A stretch of DNA of 64,000 nucleotides from Phalacrocorax aristotelis (GCF_949628215.1 NC_134282.1:4633001-4697000), one strand, 5' to 3'; positions 1 to 13,032 are shown, counted from the first letter of the stretch. Translations and numbers: made by a program. The notes: generated by a model from the letters alone, not told the origin.

Positions 1-449
1 CACGGCCCCCTTAGCTGGTTCCAGCTGTCTCTACAAGGAGTAAGAGCAGTCAATGGCAGGACACCGCTGAAACTGAGGTGAGAACCCAGAATCGAATAAA
101 ACAGCATGTCCACGTGCTTGGGGGCAGAGCTGCATGCCCGCGCTCTGAGCTGCTGAAGTATAGATTAGTTCTGGTCCAGAAACTATTGAGATGTGTCTGC
201 ATGGGTCTAATAAGCATCGTTGAGGGATGAGGCGTGAGCGTGGTGTCTCAGAGCTTTCGCAGAACTCATGTGTTGCTGCCCCTTGCCAAGCAAACAAACC
301 GTTGATCCTCGATGTGCCATAGGAGTCCTCAGAGCAAGAGGACACTACTATCCACACGGTTGGCTTACCGTGAGTTTTGGCTAGATTCTTGTCCTTACTC
401 TACTCTTATCTACCATTTAAAATAAAACATTGACCTTTTTTATCTTAAG
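1..449 (+). other. SLC2A2: SLC2A2 intron (upstream part, partial)
   Basis: This stretch lies directly before the first SLC2A2 exon in the window and ends with the acceptor AG at 448-449. No frame here matches the GLUT2 region that should precede that exon, so I read it as intron. The open frame on the minus strand (31-357) shows no family resemblance and is taken as chance. Confidence 0.75.
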
Positions 450-3400
450 GTCTGAAAAGGCTCAGAGGAAACTGTGACCTGATGAAAGAGATTGCTGAGA
501 TGGAAAAGGAAAAGCAAGAAGCTGCTAGTGAAAAGAAAGTCTCCATAAGGCAGCTTTTCACCTCTTCGAAGTATTGGCAGGCTGTCATCGTGGCGCTGAT
601 GGTGCAGATATCTCAGCAGTTCTCCGGAATCAACGCAGTGAGTTTCCCAAAAGCGTTTTCCTTTAAAGAAATCCACTGAGCTCTCCCTTGACCCCCCTCA
701 TACCTGAGTTTGTCAGCAGTTTGCTCTCTCTAATGACTGCCTGCTCACCCCGGGAACCACATAATCACCATCTTCTAGCTATTTTTAGCTAAACAGGTTT
801 TGCACCACCTCCTGGGATACCAGACATTACCATTTTATACCTAGAAGCATGGAGCCTCCTTTTCAAAATTGGCCAAGACTCAGATTTTTGAAAGTCTGGT
901 GGCAGCTCTGCAAAGGTTGAGGCATCTGTCCCACCGGCTTTCAAAACTCTCAGAGCGTTGCCACATCACAAGGCGGAGCAGCATGCAGGGATGCCCGGCC
1001 TCGCAGGGCTGAGCCGGCGGGATGAGTGGCCCACAGGGCCTGGCTGCGCCAGCTCGATGCTGTGCCCAGCCCCCTCCACCAGCCGTGGGGTCAGCCACCC
1101 ATTTACCTGCTGCCCTTAACTTCCACAAGATACGAATCCACTTATTCTTTGAGAGAAGGGAGAAATTTTAGTCATTCAAAGGTAGAGAGAATATTTTTAA
1201 ATTAATTTAAGACTCAGTTATATTAAGGTATTTGTCTCCAGCACTCAGGGCTGGTGATCTAGCTTTCAATATTAAACATGGGACTACATGGGAGAAAACA
1301 GTTTTAAATGTGCAAATGCAGTAGCTCAGGAGGGGATTGTCAGTGGGATTTTTAACTCCCTCAGGCTCCTTTGGAAGCTTCAGCTTTAATTATTATAACA
1401 AGCCATTAAAAAGTTGAAAAACTAATCAGAATTAAATTACTTCACACCTCAGCCAAGCAAGAGCAACTCTTCCCTCAAGAGAACAAAAAGTTGCACCAGC
1501 CCTGTTGCCTAATCCTTCATCCTAATGTATTTTGATAGATCTTTTACTACTCTACAAACATTTTTGAGAGAGCTGGGGTTGACCAACCAATTTACGCAAC
1601 CATTGGCGTTGGAGTGGTGAACACAGTCTTCACAGTTATCTCTGTAAGTAAATATTCCTGTCCACCCAGACTACAAAAACAAGTGAACTACAATGTGGCT
1701 TTGAAACGTGATTTTATCCTAGAGCAGGGGCTGACCCCGCACACCTCACCCATGGGAAGGCACTGTGGGCAAGGCTCATTTGAAAAATCAAGCCTTGAAA
1801 TACAACCCATTGCTATCAAGCAGCACTGCTAAACGCCTCGTGAGTGAAAACTGCATCACCATGTTCAGGGAAGCTCTGGTAGCTCCGCATTTCCCCAAAA
1901 ATAGAAGTTGCCTTTGAGACTGAAATTCTGCAGATCCTGTTCCCCTGGGGAGCAGGCAGGGGACTGGGATTGTGACGGGGAAGCCAGCAGCTCACAATCT
2001 CCCTCTTACCTGTTATCTTTCAAATTGTTTTCAGTACGTACATAGCACCTGCACAAGGGATAGCCAGCGGCTATTATTGCACGGTAATGAAAGTAATCCA
2101 GCACCTAGCCTCAGCGTACCTACGCAGTGCGCTGTAGCAATAAAAGGATGGTTCCATTTTCACAGCCTTCCCCTCCGTTTGTCTCTCTCAGGAGAGTATT
2201 AACACAGTTCCAATCAGCAGGCAATTATTTTTTTAATGTAGCCATTAATATAAGATCAGGGAATGCCAAGCCCGTTTTCCTCACATCCCTAGAGAGACTT
2301 AGGGAGCAAAGGACTTTTACCCACCACGAAGCAGGACTAGCAAGGGAGAAATACACAGGTCTAAGAGATCTCAGTCCAGCGCACGTGGGATAGGATGTCT
2401 TGGGGGTGAACCTGCTTTAGAAGTCCATCACAGATCCCGTACAGAGGAGAAATATTTATTGTGAAATGCGGCATGGAGGTGTGCGGCTGGAAGAGGTCTT
2501 TCTTCAGCGTGGAGGGTCTCCGCCCCAGGGCTGTGGTACTTGCAGCCTGGGGCATTTGTCCTTTGCTTCTTTTGGCCATGAGCACTTAAAAATTACCTGC
2601 ATCTGTCAATAAATGACAGACCCCGATGAAAAGGCAGAGGCACTGACAGCCGGGTGGACCTTGGCAAGGGGAGAAAGAAGTGCAGAGGCTCAGCCGCTGC
2701 AACTTCATGAGTTAGCAGGATGAACTGCCTCCAGCAAAACAAGATGGTCTCCTGGAAGCATAAATCATTTGCTGGAATGGCAGGAAAGGTTGAGCTGATG
2801 GCCAAAGGTGTCCTTTCAAGCAGAGGGGAGGGAGCAGGCAGCCTCAGAGGCTAGCGCGTGGTATCTTTGGGCAGGCCAGATGCCCTGTCCTCTGGAGTTA
2901 CCTACATCTCCCCATTGGGTGAAGTGATTAGATGTTGAAATTTGGGCGAGATGTCTGGAGTCCACCAAGAGGCGCTGAGGAGGAGCAAGCCGAGCCTTTG
3001 GGCTACCAGGGAAGCAAAAGGAATCTGGGAGCCATTGTAGGAGAGAAGACGGCTCCAACTGATACACAGCTGTCCCTGCCCTTGGACAGGTGAGACGCAG
3101 TGGCCCGTGAAGTGACTTGAATCATGCTACATTTTAAAGGCTACTTCCAAACTAATAAAGACCTAGTAAGTTCATTCCTCCTGAAAAAAAGAAAAAAAAG
3201 ATCCAAAAAACAGAGAGAAAAAAAGTCCACAGTCAGCAATACATGTGTAGGAGCGGTGGGAAATCCTGAGAGATTGGAAATGCATGAGCTCTGAGCATTC
3301 CTGTGTTCGCCTTGCCCTTGGCAGAGCAACTGCTCAGCCTGGCTCCCTAACAGCCACCGGCAATGTTCCTGACACTTGGAAACCAGCACTTAAATCTCCA

Positions 3401-5112
3401 CCACGAGAGCTAAAAGGGCAGGAGCGCGGTGTGGTAGTGGTGACAGGCTGCTCGTTGCTAATGGACCTGATGGAGCCCCCTGAGAGCGGCGGTGCTAGAG
3501 ACTGAGCTGCTGCACGTGTTTCTACAGGTCTTTCTGGTGGAGAAGGCGGGCAGGCGGTCCCTGTTCCTGGCCGGTTTGATGGGCATGTTAATTAGCGCTG
3601 TGGCCATGACGGTGGGACTTGTGCTCCTGGTAAGGATTTCTCCCCATTTTTTCTCCATGGTTTGCAAACAAGAGAAGACAAACCACCCTTTAAAGTGACT
3701 GTTTTGTATCTTCATCTCAGAGAAGTTGAGAAAATATCTGTCCTTAGAACAGGCAGTTCAAAGTGGCCATAGCTGGAGCCATCTCTGGTTACAACAGTGC
3801 CTGAGGATGTTGTGGTCTTTGGCCCCTGAGATACCCCAATGCTGCTAGAAAGGACGCGTGCCCCCTGTCCCCTCCCTGAGCTCAACCTCAGCTCCTTACA
3901 CAGCAACTGCGCTATTCCCACGGCATCGTAACACACCTGCTAAGAAAACCCAGGGCATATCTCCATGAGCAAGCACTATGTGCCATAAACCCTCAACCTG
4001 CATCTTCCTGGCTTGGTGCAGGGATGCTAGACTAGCATCCTGTCATAGAAAAAGGGATAAGTTATTCCTCCCAACACCCAGGAGAGGGGTCAGGCTGTGA
4101 GACACTGGGCAGAACAGGCAGCAGACGGAGCCAGCCCCCATCAAAGTTGGTCCAAACCACTGGTGCAAGCTCCTGTCAAGATGTAAAACCAAATAAGGGT
4201 TGGCTTCCTTTACTGAACACCCTGGTTATTAGAGACAACACCAGTGTGCCTCTTCCTGGCCATGCTTCAGGCAAGGAGAGGGCTCAAAGCTACAGCTGAG
4301 CTGATAGCTGTGAGCTCCAACATCCCTCTGCACGTGGCAATGATGGCACCAAATGCCCAGCCAGCACCTGGCACACGAGTTTAGACCTTTAATTGTGCAT
4401 GTCCGGTCCCCATTTGTCTGAATAGAAAGAAATTTCTGAAAAATAAGCTTAATTAAAATAATTAGTCATAAATAATGAGTCACGTTGGGACAGTAACACC
4501 AAGCACACCCTCTTGCAGAGCCAGTTTGCCTGGATGAGCTATGTCAGCATGGTCGCAATCTTCCTCTTCGTCATCTTCTTTGAAGTTGGGCCCGGGCCCA
4601 TCCCCTGGTTTATCGTAGCCGAACTGTTCAGCCAAGGCCCGCGCCCCGCCGCCATTGCCGTCGCCGGCTTCTGCAACTGGGCCTGCAACTTCATCGTGGG
4701 AATGTGTTTCCAGTACATAGCGGTAAGAAATCCCTCTGAAACCGTACAAATAAATGACTGGCACGACCCCACCGCTGGGCTCCCGTAGCAGCCCAGCGGG
4801 ATGTGCACGTGCCTCCCAGATCTCCATCTCCAAGCCCTGCAGGGCACCCCGGCCACCCAGGGTAAGACATCCCTGCGGTGCTGATGGTGGTGTCCCCTGT
4901 TCTCACTTCCCCCACTGCAGGATCTGTGTGGACCGTACGTGTTTGTGATCTTCGCAGCTCTGCTTCTAGTCTTCTTTCTGTTTGCATACTTCAAAGTGCC
5001 GGAGACGAAAGGAAAGTCCTTTGAAGAGATTGCAGCTGTGTTCCGCCGCAAGAAGCTCCCGGCCAAGGCCATGACTGAGCTGGAAAACCTGCAAGGCAGC
5101 GAGGAGGCATAG
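450..5112 (+). CDS. SLC2A2: Facilitated glucose transporter GLUT2, C-terminal half (5 exons; 5' part outside the window)
   Basis: Coding exons are 450-637, 1539-1643, 3528-3629, 4519-4722 and 4921-5112 (stop TAG 5110-5112), all with GT donors and AG acceptors. They join in frame to 263 residues, about half of a GLUT of some 520-530 residues. The product is a major facilitator superfamily sugar uniporter of the plasma membrane (liver, beta cell, kidney and gut in vertebrates). In order one sees the end of the central cytoplasmic loop (LKRLRG), TM7 with QQFSGIN and FYYST, the VEKAGRR loop motif, TM10 with [16 protein letters not shown], and the C-terminal [14 protein letters not shown]. The C-terminal [10 protein letters not shown] and KGKSFEEI wording, plus the EIF5A2/RPL22L1 neighbourhood, favour GLUT2 over GLUT1 or GLUT3. 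Just before QQFSGIN it reads QIS, where I recall HVA in human GLUT2. No frameshift or premature stop is seen. Earlier exons are missing because the window starts inside the gene. Confidence 0.95.
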
Positions 5113-8100
5113 ACATTGCCGTGCACCCAGAAAGGAGGGACTGAGCACAGACCTCCTTCAGGCACCGCGGGAAGAACGTTGGGTAAAAGTCTCATTTCAC
5201 AAAAACCTTGCAGCTGGTGGACCAAGAGGACCCATCCCTCAGGTGTTTTCCAGCTGCTGTGGCTCACACCTCCGAGCCACGGGTCCTAACCTGGTGTTTT
5301 ACTCTGAAATACTTGCTACAGCTGGGCTGCAGGAAGAGCCAGGGAAAGGACGGGAGGAATACGTTACATGTGTGTCTCCATGCCCCACTGGAAGAGCCCG
5401 GTGGGAGGATGATCTTACTAGCTGGCAAAGCATTACATTGAGCAGGGTCATCACTCAGCTGGAATGAAGGAAAGAGGGGTTGGCTGATGCTGTAGCCTCA
5501 TGTTTTCACCTCTTTGTCCTTGCTTGCTGCTTCCTCCTTCTGGGGAGTAATCTTATGCCTTGAGAAACCAACTGCTAGTGCAGTTGTGCCACCAGCACGC
5601 AGCACTGAGCACCCGAGGTGCTAAGAAAAACAGAGTGAGCAAACTCCCCCTTGCTCTTGCCTGTGCAGAGGAAGAAGGTAGACCCCACCTGAATCGGCTG
5701 GGAAGCACCTCGCTTGCTTTGCTATCTGTGCATTTTGGAGGCATTGTCCAATCTCATAAGGACAATGTTTTTATGGACAATTTTAGAAACTCTGGCTGGG
5801 CTGATGTGGATTTTTTTTCTTTTGTTTAAGCCAGACTATTTACCTCCCGTTTCCCCCTAGGAAGCCTTTCCTCCCTCCTTTATCCCTGCTGCAGCACAAG
5901 ACACATCACTCACTGACTACACAACAATGGCCCTGGGCACTCCTGGCACCCGGGTCAGGAGACTCAAGCCCTGCTGCCATCCGTCCCATGGTGTGACCAT
6001 CGCCAGGTCACCTCCCCTCGCTGCTCCTCCTTCCCCACCCTCTGCGTCTGCCTTCCCTTCTTTTTGTACAATGCTTAGATGCAGAGGATCCAGCTTCAGC
6101 CGAGGGCTCGGGCTGCCGATACCGTAACAATTGGTGATAACCCAAAGGGGAAATGGGTATCGCAGCAGTAACTGGAAGGTGCTCCACTGATCCGACCCTC
6201 CCTTTGCACCACTTCAGGTTTTGCTGGCTGGATGTGCTTCAGCCAAGACAGTGTGCAAGCAGGAGGTTGTGTTGTTGCTGTAGCCTTGTTTGTGCTTGTT
6301 TTGCTTCTTTATGGAATACTTTCATGTGACAAAATCAAACTGCAGGGATTTTTCTTCCTTTTTTTGGGGGGGATATGTTGGAATCATTGTAAAAGCCTGC
6401 TCTCTGTTTGCTTGACTTTTAAGATTTGTGTGTCCCTTGTTGTGATACCAGGTTACTTTCCAGCACCTTTCTCGGGATAGACACCCTTTATTTATTTAGA
6501 GATGAAACACTAGCATTGCTCAGTCGCTGCAAGCTCATCACGACTGCCAGTGAAGCAGTGACCATAACGTAACAGAGGATCAAGCGTAATGAAAAGCATG
6601 AGGATAGATGGGCCAAGGAGGATCATAGGCTGCTGCTAGAGGTTTGGTTTTAGGGAAGGTTTGTGCTCCTTTCCATGTGCCTGAACTTTCTTCCTTTGTA
6701 GACTTTACCCTCTTGGTATTAAGACCCTAGAGGAAATTCTGGACTAGAAGTGTAGCTGCGAGGTCCGCTAGGACAAGCGTCTGGCCCCGGTCCATGCAGT
6801 GAAGCAGTATGATTGCACCAGAGGCCTTCCTGGAGTGACCACCAGGATTTAACTACTGGAGAACTGGGTCAATGCTGCCATGTGCTACAGCGGTGGGGGA
6901 CCTGGGGCTGACACGGGGCACGCAGGGCGTGCGGGAAGCGGGGCCCAGGCTGCGGTGCACGGAAGAGAACAGCAGAGCTGGGGCGCAGGCTCTGGGTCGA
7001 ACCGTCAGTCTCTGTGCTGCAAAGGGGTCTCCCCCGCTGAGACTAGCTGAGACAGCAGGCTCAGCAGCTCTCCATGGTGTCTGCCACAGTTAGTTAAATA
7101 TTATAATGGATTGACTGAATGTAAAAAAAGGGGAAAAAAAAAAAAGATGGCTTCTGGCTTTCAGCAATGTTATCTATGTCTGTTACATAAAAATGTCAAT
7201 GGACAACATCTACAGCATGCCTTGGCTTGCGCTGTTGTGTGTTTTTTCCCTCTGTACACCTCAGACACATGTCTGACTCCAGATGGGAAGTGTTTTCCTG
7301 GCAGGACACATTTGCTCCATGGGTGGTAATTGCTGTGCAAGCCCTGAGCTAAATCCCTTCGAAATGGACAGTCCAGAGGTGAGACTGGGGGGTTGGGAGG
7401 CAGCCCTGGAGCCGGTGGGAGCTGGCTCTGCACCAGGATGAACCCTCACTGGAGGTGTGCTGGCGTCTAACCCCAGCTGTCCCCACCGCCCACCTGTAAC
7501 AGCCCGCTGTAAAGCACACCCCTGCTTGCACGGACGCTGGTGCGGCTTAAAACTTGGTGCTGGGGCCTCTGTAGGCACAACAGGCAGGAGGATGATATGG
7601 GGTTCAAAGCAGATTTGCCCCTGCTCTGAGGGCAGAGCCAGGCGGGGTTCCCTCCAGGAACGGGAGGATGGGACAGCAGAGCAGGGTGGCAGGGAAGGTG
7701 CTGGCACTGGGGTCCCAGATGTCCCCACTCGGTCCTTGTGAGCCAGCCAGTCCGTACAAACAGCACAGCTTAACCTAGAGCCACACAATGGCTGTATGGG
7801 TGGCTTAACATGAGAAAAGCTGTCCAAAACTGCTTCACTAAACTTCTGCTGAGATTTGTCCTAATGCCTGAGGGGCATCAGCCAGTGACACTGTCGGTAG
7901 CTCAGCAGTGAGGGATCATTTATTTAGCAACTCACTGAGCAGCCAGTCTTTGTTTTCCTGGGTGTTTCTAGGTGAATAATAGAAATCCTGATCCGATTCC
8001 TGCAGCGCAGAGCACACGTTGGCTTAACAAAGCCCACGACATTAACATTACCCATAGATATATCCCTACACTTCCCAGAAGATCTGCCTGGGGGCTCGGA

Positions 8101-11100
8101 GGAACTCAAGTAAAATCGGTGGGACAGGCTGTGCTTCGCTTCCTTGCAGCAGGTGCTGCGTATAAGGGAAGTCAGTCTTCTCCTCCCAGGCTGGGACCTC
8201 CCGCTGGGGACCCTCTCTGACCTTCTTGGGCCGCAACTGGGCAATGGTGCCTTCATACATTTGACTATTATAATTTCATTTATTTGTATATTTCCCCAGA
8301 GATGATGCTTTGCTTATCCTGGGATGGCTCAAATCAATTCTGCTAACGGTTGCAGTGGGGCGAGCTGCAGCCTGGGGCAGGATACCTGGAGCTCGGCGCT
8401 GCTGAAGGCTGCAGCTACCCCTGTCCTCACCAGGGCCGCAGCAGAAGGATTAAGCTGATACGCTGGGCTGAACTATCACAAGCGCACTTTTACCACGTAC
8501 AGTGATGCAGGAAGGGGTCATACGAGTCGGGTACATCTGCAGGTATGTTTGCTTTTGTCTTGTCACGCGAGCTGGTAACTGGGACTGCACGCTTCATCTG
8601 TCCTTGCTACACACAGGTTCCAGTCAAAACTTGTTCTTGAGACACAGATTGTTGAATCATTATTTTTATCGCTCAGCGTTACAGTTTTACTAAGTTGCTA
8701 ATCATTAAGAAAATTTAAAAGTCCAAGTCGTACTTATTAGCTAAATGGTCATTGCACTTTAGTTAACATGCGAAGTATGCTCTCGTACTGTTGGTTGGCT
8801 AATAACACAATATAATTAATAATCCCCGAGAAAGCACCTTGTCAGCAAGAGCTTTGACAGTGTTTTCCTAATGTGCTGAGATGACAGCCATTAAGACTTT
8901 TCTGTTGTGTCAGATAAATGGCTAACGATATCTAGTTTCCCACTCTCTAGGCATAATTTTAAAATTAGTTTGACTTCCCTAATTCAATAAACTCAGGACA
9001 TTTGGCCCCATTAACACTTTTCACACTAATTTATCACAGATTTTTCTGCCTCGCTTCAACTTGTTTTTCATCACTGAGAAGCGCTGCCCTCCAACTCCCG
9101 TGTCAAACAGCTGATGAGGATGAAGCTGAAGCGAGTACTACATCTGCAGAGGCCGAGTCTTTGAGGTACGATGCATTGTCCGAGGTGCTCAATCACCTCG
9201 TATTTCACTGAAATCTGCAGGACCTGAGGAATTACAAGGCAGGACATCAGGTCTGAATCCAGCAGCACATGTAAGCATGAGACTTAATTTAACTGAGCCT
9301 ATGATCAAGTGTTTCACTAAATCCTGAAGCAACACTGGCAAATTTTACCCAGAGGCACAGCCTGAATAACTGGGTTGAAAGGGAAGGAATCTCTTCCCCA
9401 GCAGGGTGGCAAGAACTCCTGGCTGGAGATCAGTGGTCCTTAATTTTTACAGGCTGTAGCTATAACTGCAGACCCGAGGCTTGGGCAGCACCTTGTGGTT
9501 TTGCCCCCCCACCCCATATTCTGTTCAGGGGAGAGAGTGGCTCTCGCAACTATGAAAAGCATGCGGCCACCCCCGGTCACGGGTGGGATATTGCTGTTTT
9601 AGGACCATTGCAGCCCCAGGAGGAAGGAACAGCCGGAGTTACTATGTGCTTTCCCTCTTCCTCGTGGGAGTCACAGGTGGTTCCCACTAGCTCACTGTCA
9701 CTGCACCGTCACCGTGTGCCTCTGACCTCCCGCGTGTGCCCAGGGTAACTCCCCAGGTAACTCGGACAGCGCGGCTGTCTGCACACACCTCACCCGACCG
9801 CGTCTGACCAGCTGGGCGGTTGTGCAGACCGCTGAAGAGGTAAGGGTGGCCACAGGGCAGGCAGAGGCATTACTGCGGTAGTTTTGAAGCGCCCAAGGGC
9901 ATGCAGCCCCTAATAATTGTAGGAACCATCTAGCATCCCAGAATCTTGTTCTCGAGGCCGATGCAAATGTAAGGTGAGGCACTGGCCCTGCATTCGCTCT
10001 TCGCAGGAAGCAGAAGGTGAACAGCAGGATTAAAGCAGTGCCTGGAGCAGAGTGGGGTGCCTATGGCAAGGTCGCTGCAGAGCATTCACGCTACACAGAG
10101 AGATTGTGCCTAGGAGCTCCCAGGGCCTGCTGAGCATGGCACTGCCCTGTGCAGGCGGGGATCGTCAGTCCCCAGCCTCTCCCATGTCCTCCTGCTCGAG
10201 GCTGCACCCAGAAGCCAGTGTGAACCCTCACCTCCAGCTGTCAGGACACGTTGGTGGGATCCCAGGTAAGACAGCTCAGCAGTTGACACAGAGACGCTTG
10301 CTTAAGGTGGAATAGGGTGTTTACACTGCTCTGCTCATGACCTGTTATTTATAATCTTGTGACCTGAACCAAGACTTGCCGAATGAGCCTCTCTCTACTT
10401 TCCCGTGGTGCTCACCCAGCGCTGAGGGGAGCAAGGCTGAGTAAACTGCTCATCGCTGCTCTGCAGCTGGCCCTCTCTCAGCCAGCCTGCAGGGCTTTCC
10501 TCCGGCACCCTCTTCTGTCCTCCGAGCACCCGGGCCACCACCACTGGATGTCCCAGGACTCTGAGCCCTCCCTGATGTTCCTCGGAGAGATTTCTCCCAG
10601 ATTTTAGTAATGCACCAGGCAGGCAGGTGGAGCAAGGATGCAGTGTGAGCTAGGCTGCACCCACAGCTGGTGTTGGTATAAACACCACCTCCTGTGTTCT
10701 GGTGGGCTTGCTGGAAACAAGGTGGGATGGTCACCCCAGTGCTGGCTGGAAGGGTGGGATGTTCACCCCGGTGCTGGCTGCTCTCAAGGTAAGGCTTTAA
10801 TAAGGTGTTTTAGGGCATCAGGCATTTCTCCAGAATATAACTGAGAACAGACACAACTCGCTCAGTTTAAACCTTCCAAAAGTTTTCCAACTCCGATAAT
10901 TTCTGCAAAGCAATTCATATAAAGACTTAGCAGAACCAAAGCTTGGTAACGTACTGAGTCTACTGGAAAGAAAAGATGTGTGTGTGACCCAGCTGTGCAA
11001 CACTCTACACACACGCACACAAAAGGAAATACATTTAAACGTGAAAGCCATGGTATTTACAAATATTCTTTGGCATCAAATTGCTATTGTTGTACAGAAA

Positions 11101-12599
11101 AGTGGGATAATCACATTAGTACTATCAAGAAACATACTTTAGAAAATAAATGTTGATCCAGACAAAGGAATGCTGCCTGCAAGCAATGACTGATGGAGCT
11201 GATTTCCGATTTTTTTATTGAATCTCTGATAAAGGCTGCCTTGCAATATTTGTTTTGTGTCTCAGAAATAAATATCATCTACAGCTGCACTTCAGCAAAA
11301 ACAAAAAGACACAGTTTAGCACAGAACATCTCTCAAGACATCCAAAATGAATCTGTTAATTATGGAAAATCAACAAAATTTATAATCTCATACTTGAGAA
11401 CATAAATTATGAGTGCTTAGCCCCCGGCTGCCCTGGTTTGGGCTCAGAAGAGTTGGTAGTTCTCTCACAAAGTATTTTATTAAAAGAAAAAAAGCCCGAG
11501 AGCACGTGCAACTAGTCATACATTTGCAGGTAAACAAACACACGCTGCACATGTAAAAACACTTAATGGGATGCCGCAGACTCTGCTTATCAACTGACAC
11601 AGAAGAAAACTGGGCAGTTCCCCAGGGTAATGCATACCACCTATAGAGCAGGCTGGTGAGGCAGCACCCACCGAAAACCCCGGTAACAGAAGATAGCCAC
11701 TGCCTGGACCTGCTGGAGCATCCTAAAGCGGCCCCGTGCAAATGAAAGCCAAACCCGTCTCCTTGGGGACACGCTGTACAATTTGGAGTGGGATCTATGT
11801 AACCAAGGGCAGGAGCACAGGCATCACACAGATTTAAATAAAAGATCCCTTAGAAGACATTTTAAAATGCGACTTTAAAACCGGTTCCTGTAGCCACCCC
11901 ATTAGAACAGAGTCAATAAGCTGAGGATTTGGGGGCAGAAAACATAGGACAGCACACTTCAGCCCACAGTGCTGATGGCAGAGGCCAGCTCTGACAACGC
12001 TGCCATGCACACCTCTGGATTTCTGCGTTTTTCTGGTGTTTAAAGTAGGTGATTTGTGTGGCACCAGGCAGGGCCAGGCCTCATCCACTGGCAGTTCCAC
12101 AGAACGGTCTTCAAGTGAATTCAGCCAAACAGCTGACGGTCTTAGGGCATCTGGCTTGGAGAGTTTTAACAAAAATTACTATTTGGCCTCGTTTCACTGG
12201 GAACCCATCCAGCTGGCCTGGCATTCATTCCTCACACCTCTCCTCAGGCAGCACAGGGGTGCCAGGGGCTAACGAGGGCTGCACCATTGGTGTTGCGGGG
12301 AAGAGGCAGGGCAGGGAGCCATCCGAACCTCATGCCCATTAATGAAAACAAGCTTTCGCCATGGCTTCTAGGCAGTTTCAGACCCTTCTGACCGATTACT
12401 GTGCGCTTGGAAACCGCTCTTGTTTCCGATTATACTGAAAGGGGAAATGTTAGGTGGGCAAATGAGCTTTGTGTTGATAATTGACCGCATCTCACGAGGA
12501 AGCCTTGCCCCACCAGGCCTTGGGAACACCCATTTGTTCTCCAATTGGTTGAAAAAAAGAAAGAAAAAAACCAAAGCAAAACCCTAGTTTTGTCTCTTC
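5113..12599. other. SLC2A2 3' UTR (extent unknown) and SLC2A2-EIF5A2 intergenic region
   Basis: No coding exon or family-like open frame was found on either strand. The first part must be SLC2A2 3' UTR, but by eye I found no AATAAA close to the stop; the first one noticed is at 8986-8991. Short ORFs (for example 7261-7827 minus and 7457-7741 plus) overlap in opposite frames of a GC-rich patch and look like chance. An AT-rich block at about 8640-9010 contains GTTAAC (8762-8767) and TAATTAATAAT-type sequence and could be a regulatory element. No CR1 copy was recognised here. Confidence 0.7.
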
Positions 12600-12621
12600 C
12601 TTTCAGAGCCGCCTCAGCGCC

Positions 12622-12632
12622 AAGATGGCGGC
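12622..12632 (+). promoter_or_regulatory. YY1-like motif
   Basis: AAGATGGCGGC matches the YY1 core. Two further ATGGCGCC copies lie at 12661 and 12714, so ATGGCG occurs three times within about 100 bases at the upstream edge of the island. They are not read as start codons because the EIF5A2 frame begins at 13299. Confidence 0.5.
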
Positions 12633-12663
12633 GAGCGGGGGCTGCAGGAGGAGGCGCGCAATG

Positions 12664-12677
12664 GCGCCCCCTGGCGG
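12664..12677. promoter_or_regulatory. CTCF-like site
   Basis: The 14 bases GCGCCCCCTGGCGG agree at 13 of 14 positions with the reverse of the CTCF core consensus (SYGCCMYCTRSTGG). The site sits at the boundary between the SLC2A2 3' flank and the EIF5A2 island. Occupancy is not known. Confidence 0.4.
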
Positions 12678-12949
12678 CTGAGGCGGGGATACGGCGGGGT
12701 CATCTCGCTAGCGATGGCGCCGGGCGCGCGGGCGCGCGAGGGCGCTGAGCCCAACCGCACTCCGTAGGCGCCGGCGGGGGGCGTGATGAGGGCGGGAAAC
12801 GCCCCCCCCCCCAGCACGTGGGTCTAGCCGGCGGGCGGAGGGAGAGGGGGTACGGACCAATGAGAGTGACAGGTCGGCGGAAGCGGGAGGGGCGGGGCCG
12901 GGGCGGGGCGGGACGCGGGGCGCGCGCTCCACCGCCGCCCCTTCCCGCC

Positions 12950-13032
12950 GCCCGCCGCAGTGGTCGGGCGCGTGTGCGCGGCGCCGTGACCCCGCCGCGA
13001 CCCCGCCCCGCCACCGGCACCGGTACCGTAAG
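12950..13032 (+). other. EIF5A2: EIF5A2 5'-UTR exon (inferred; start approximate)
   Basis: A strong donor, AAG then GTGAGA, occurs at 13030-13038 downstream of the CCAAT and GC boxes. A good acceptor, TTTCCTGCAG, ends at 13267, 31 bases before the EIF5A2 ATG. This suggests a non-coding first exon ending at 13032 and a 235-base 5'-UTR intron (13033-13267). The transcription start is not visible. A second AG at 13293-13294 is an alternative acceptor. Confidence 0.5.

Noticed and set aside
31-357. 108-codon minus-strand frame at the window start
   Set aside because: No family signature. It lies in an SLC2A2 intron antisense to the gene and is best explained as chance.
4539-5267. 242-codon minus-strand frame over SLC2A2 exons
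   Set aside because: It is the antisense shadow of two conserved GLUT2 exons and a short intron, and has no independent resemblance to a protein.
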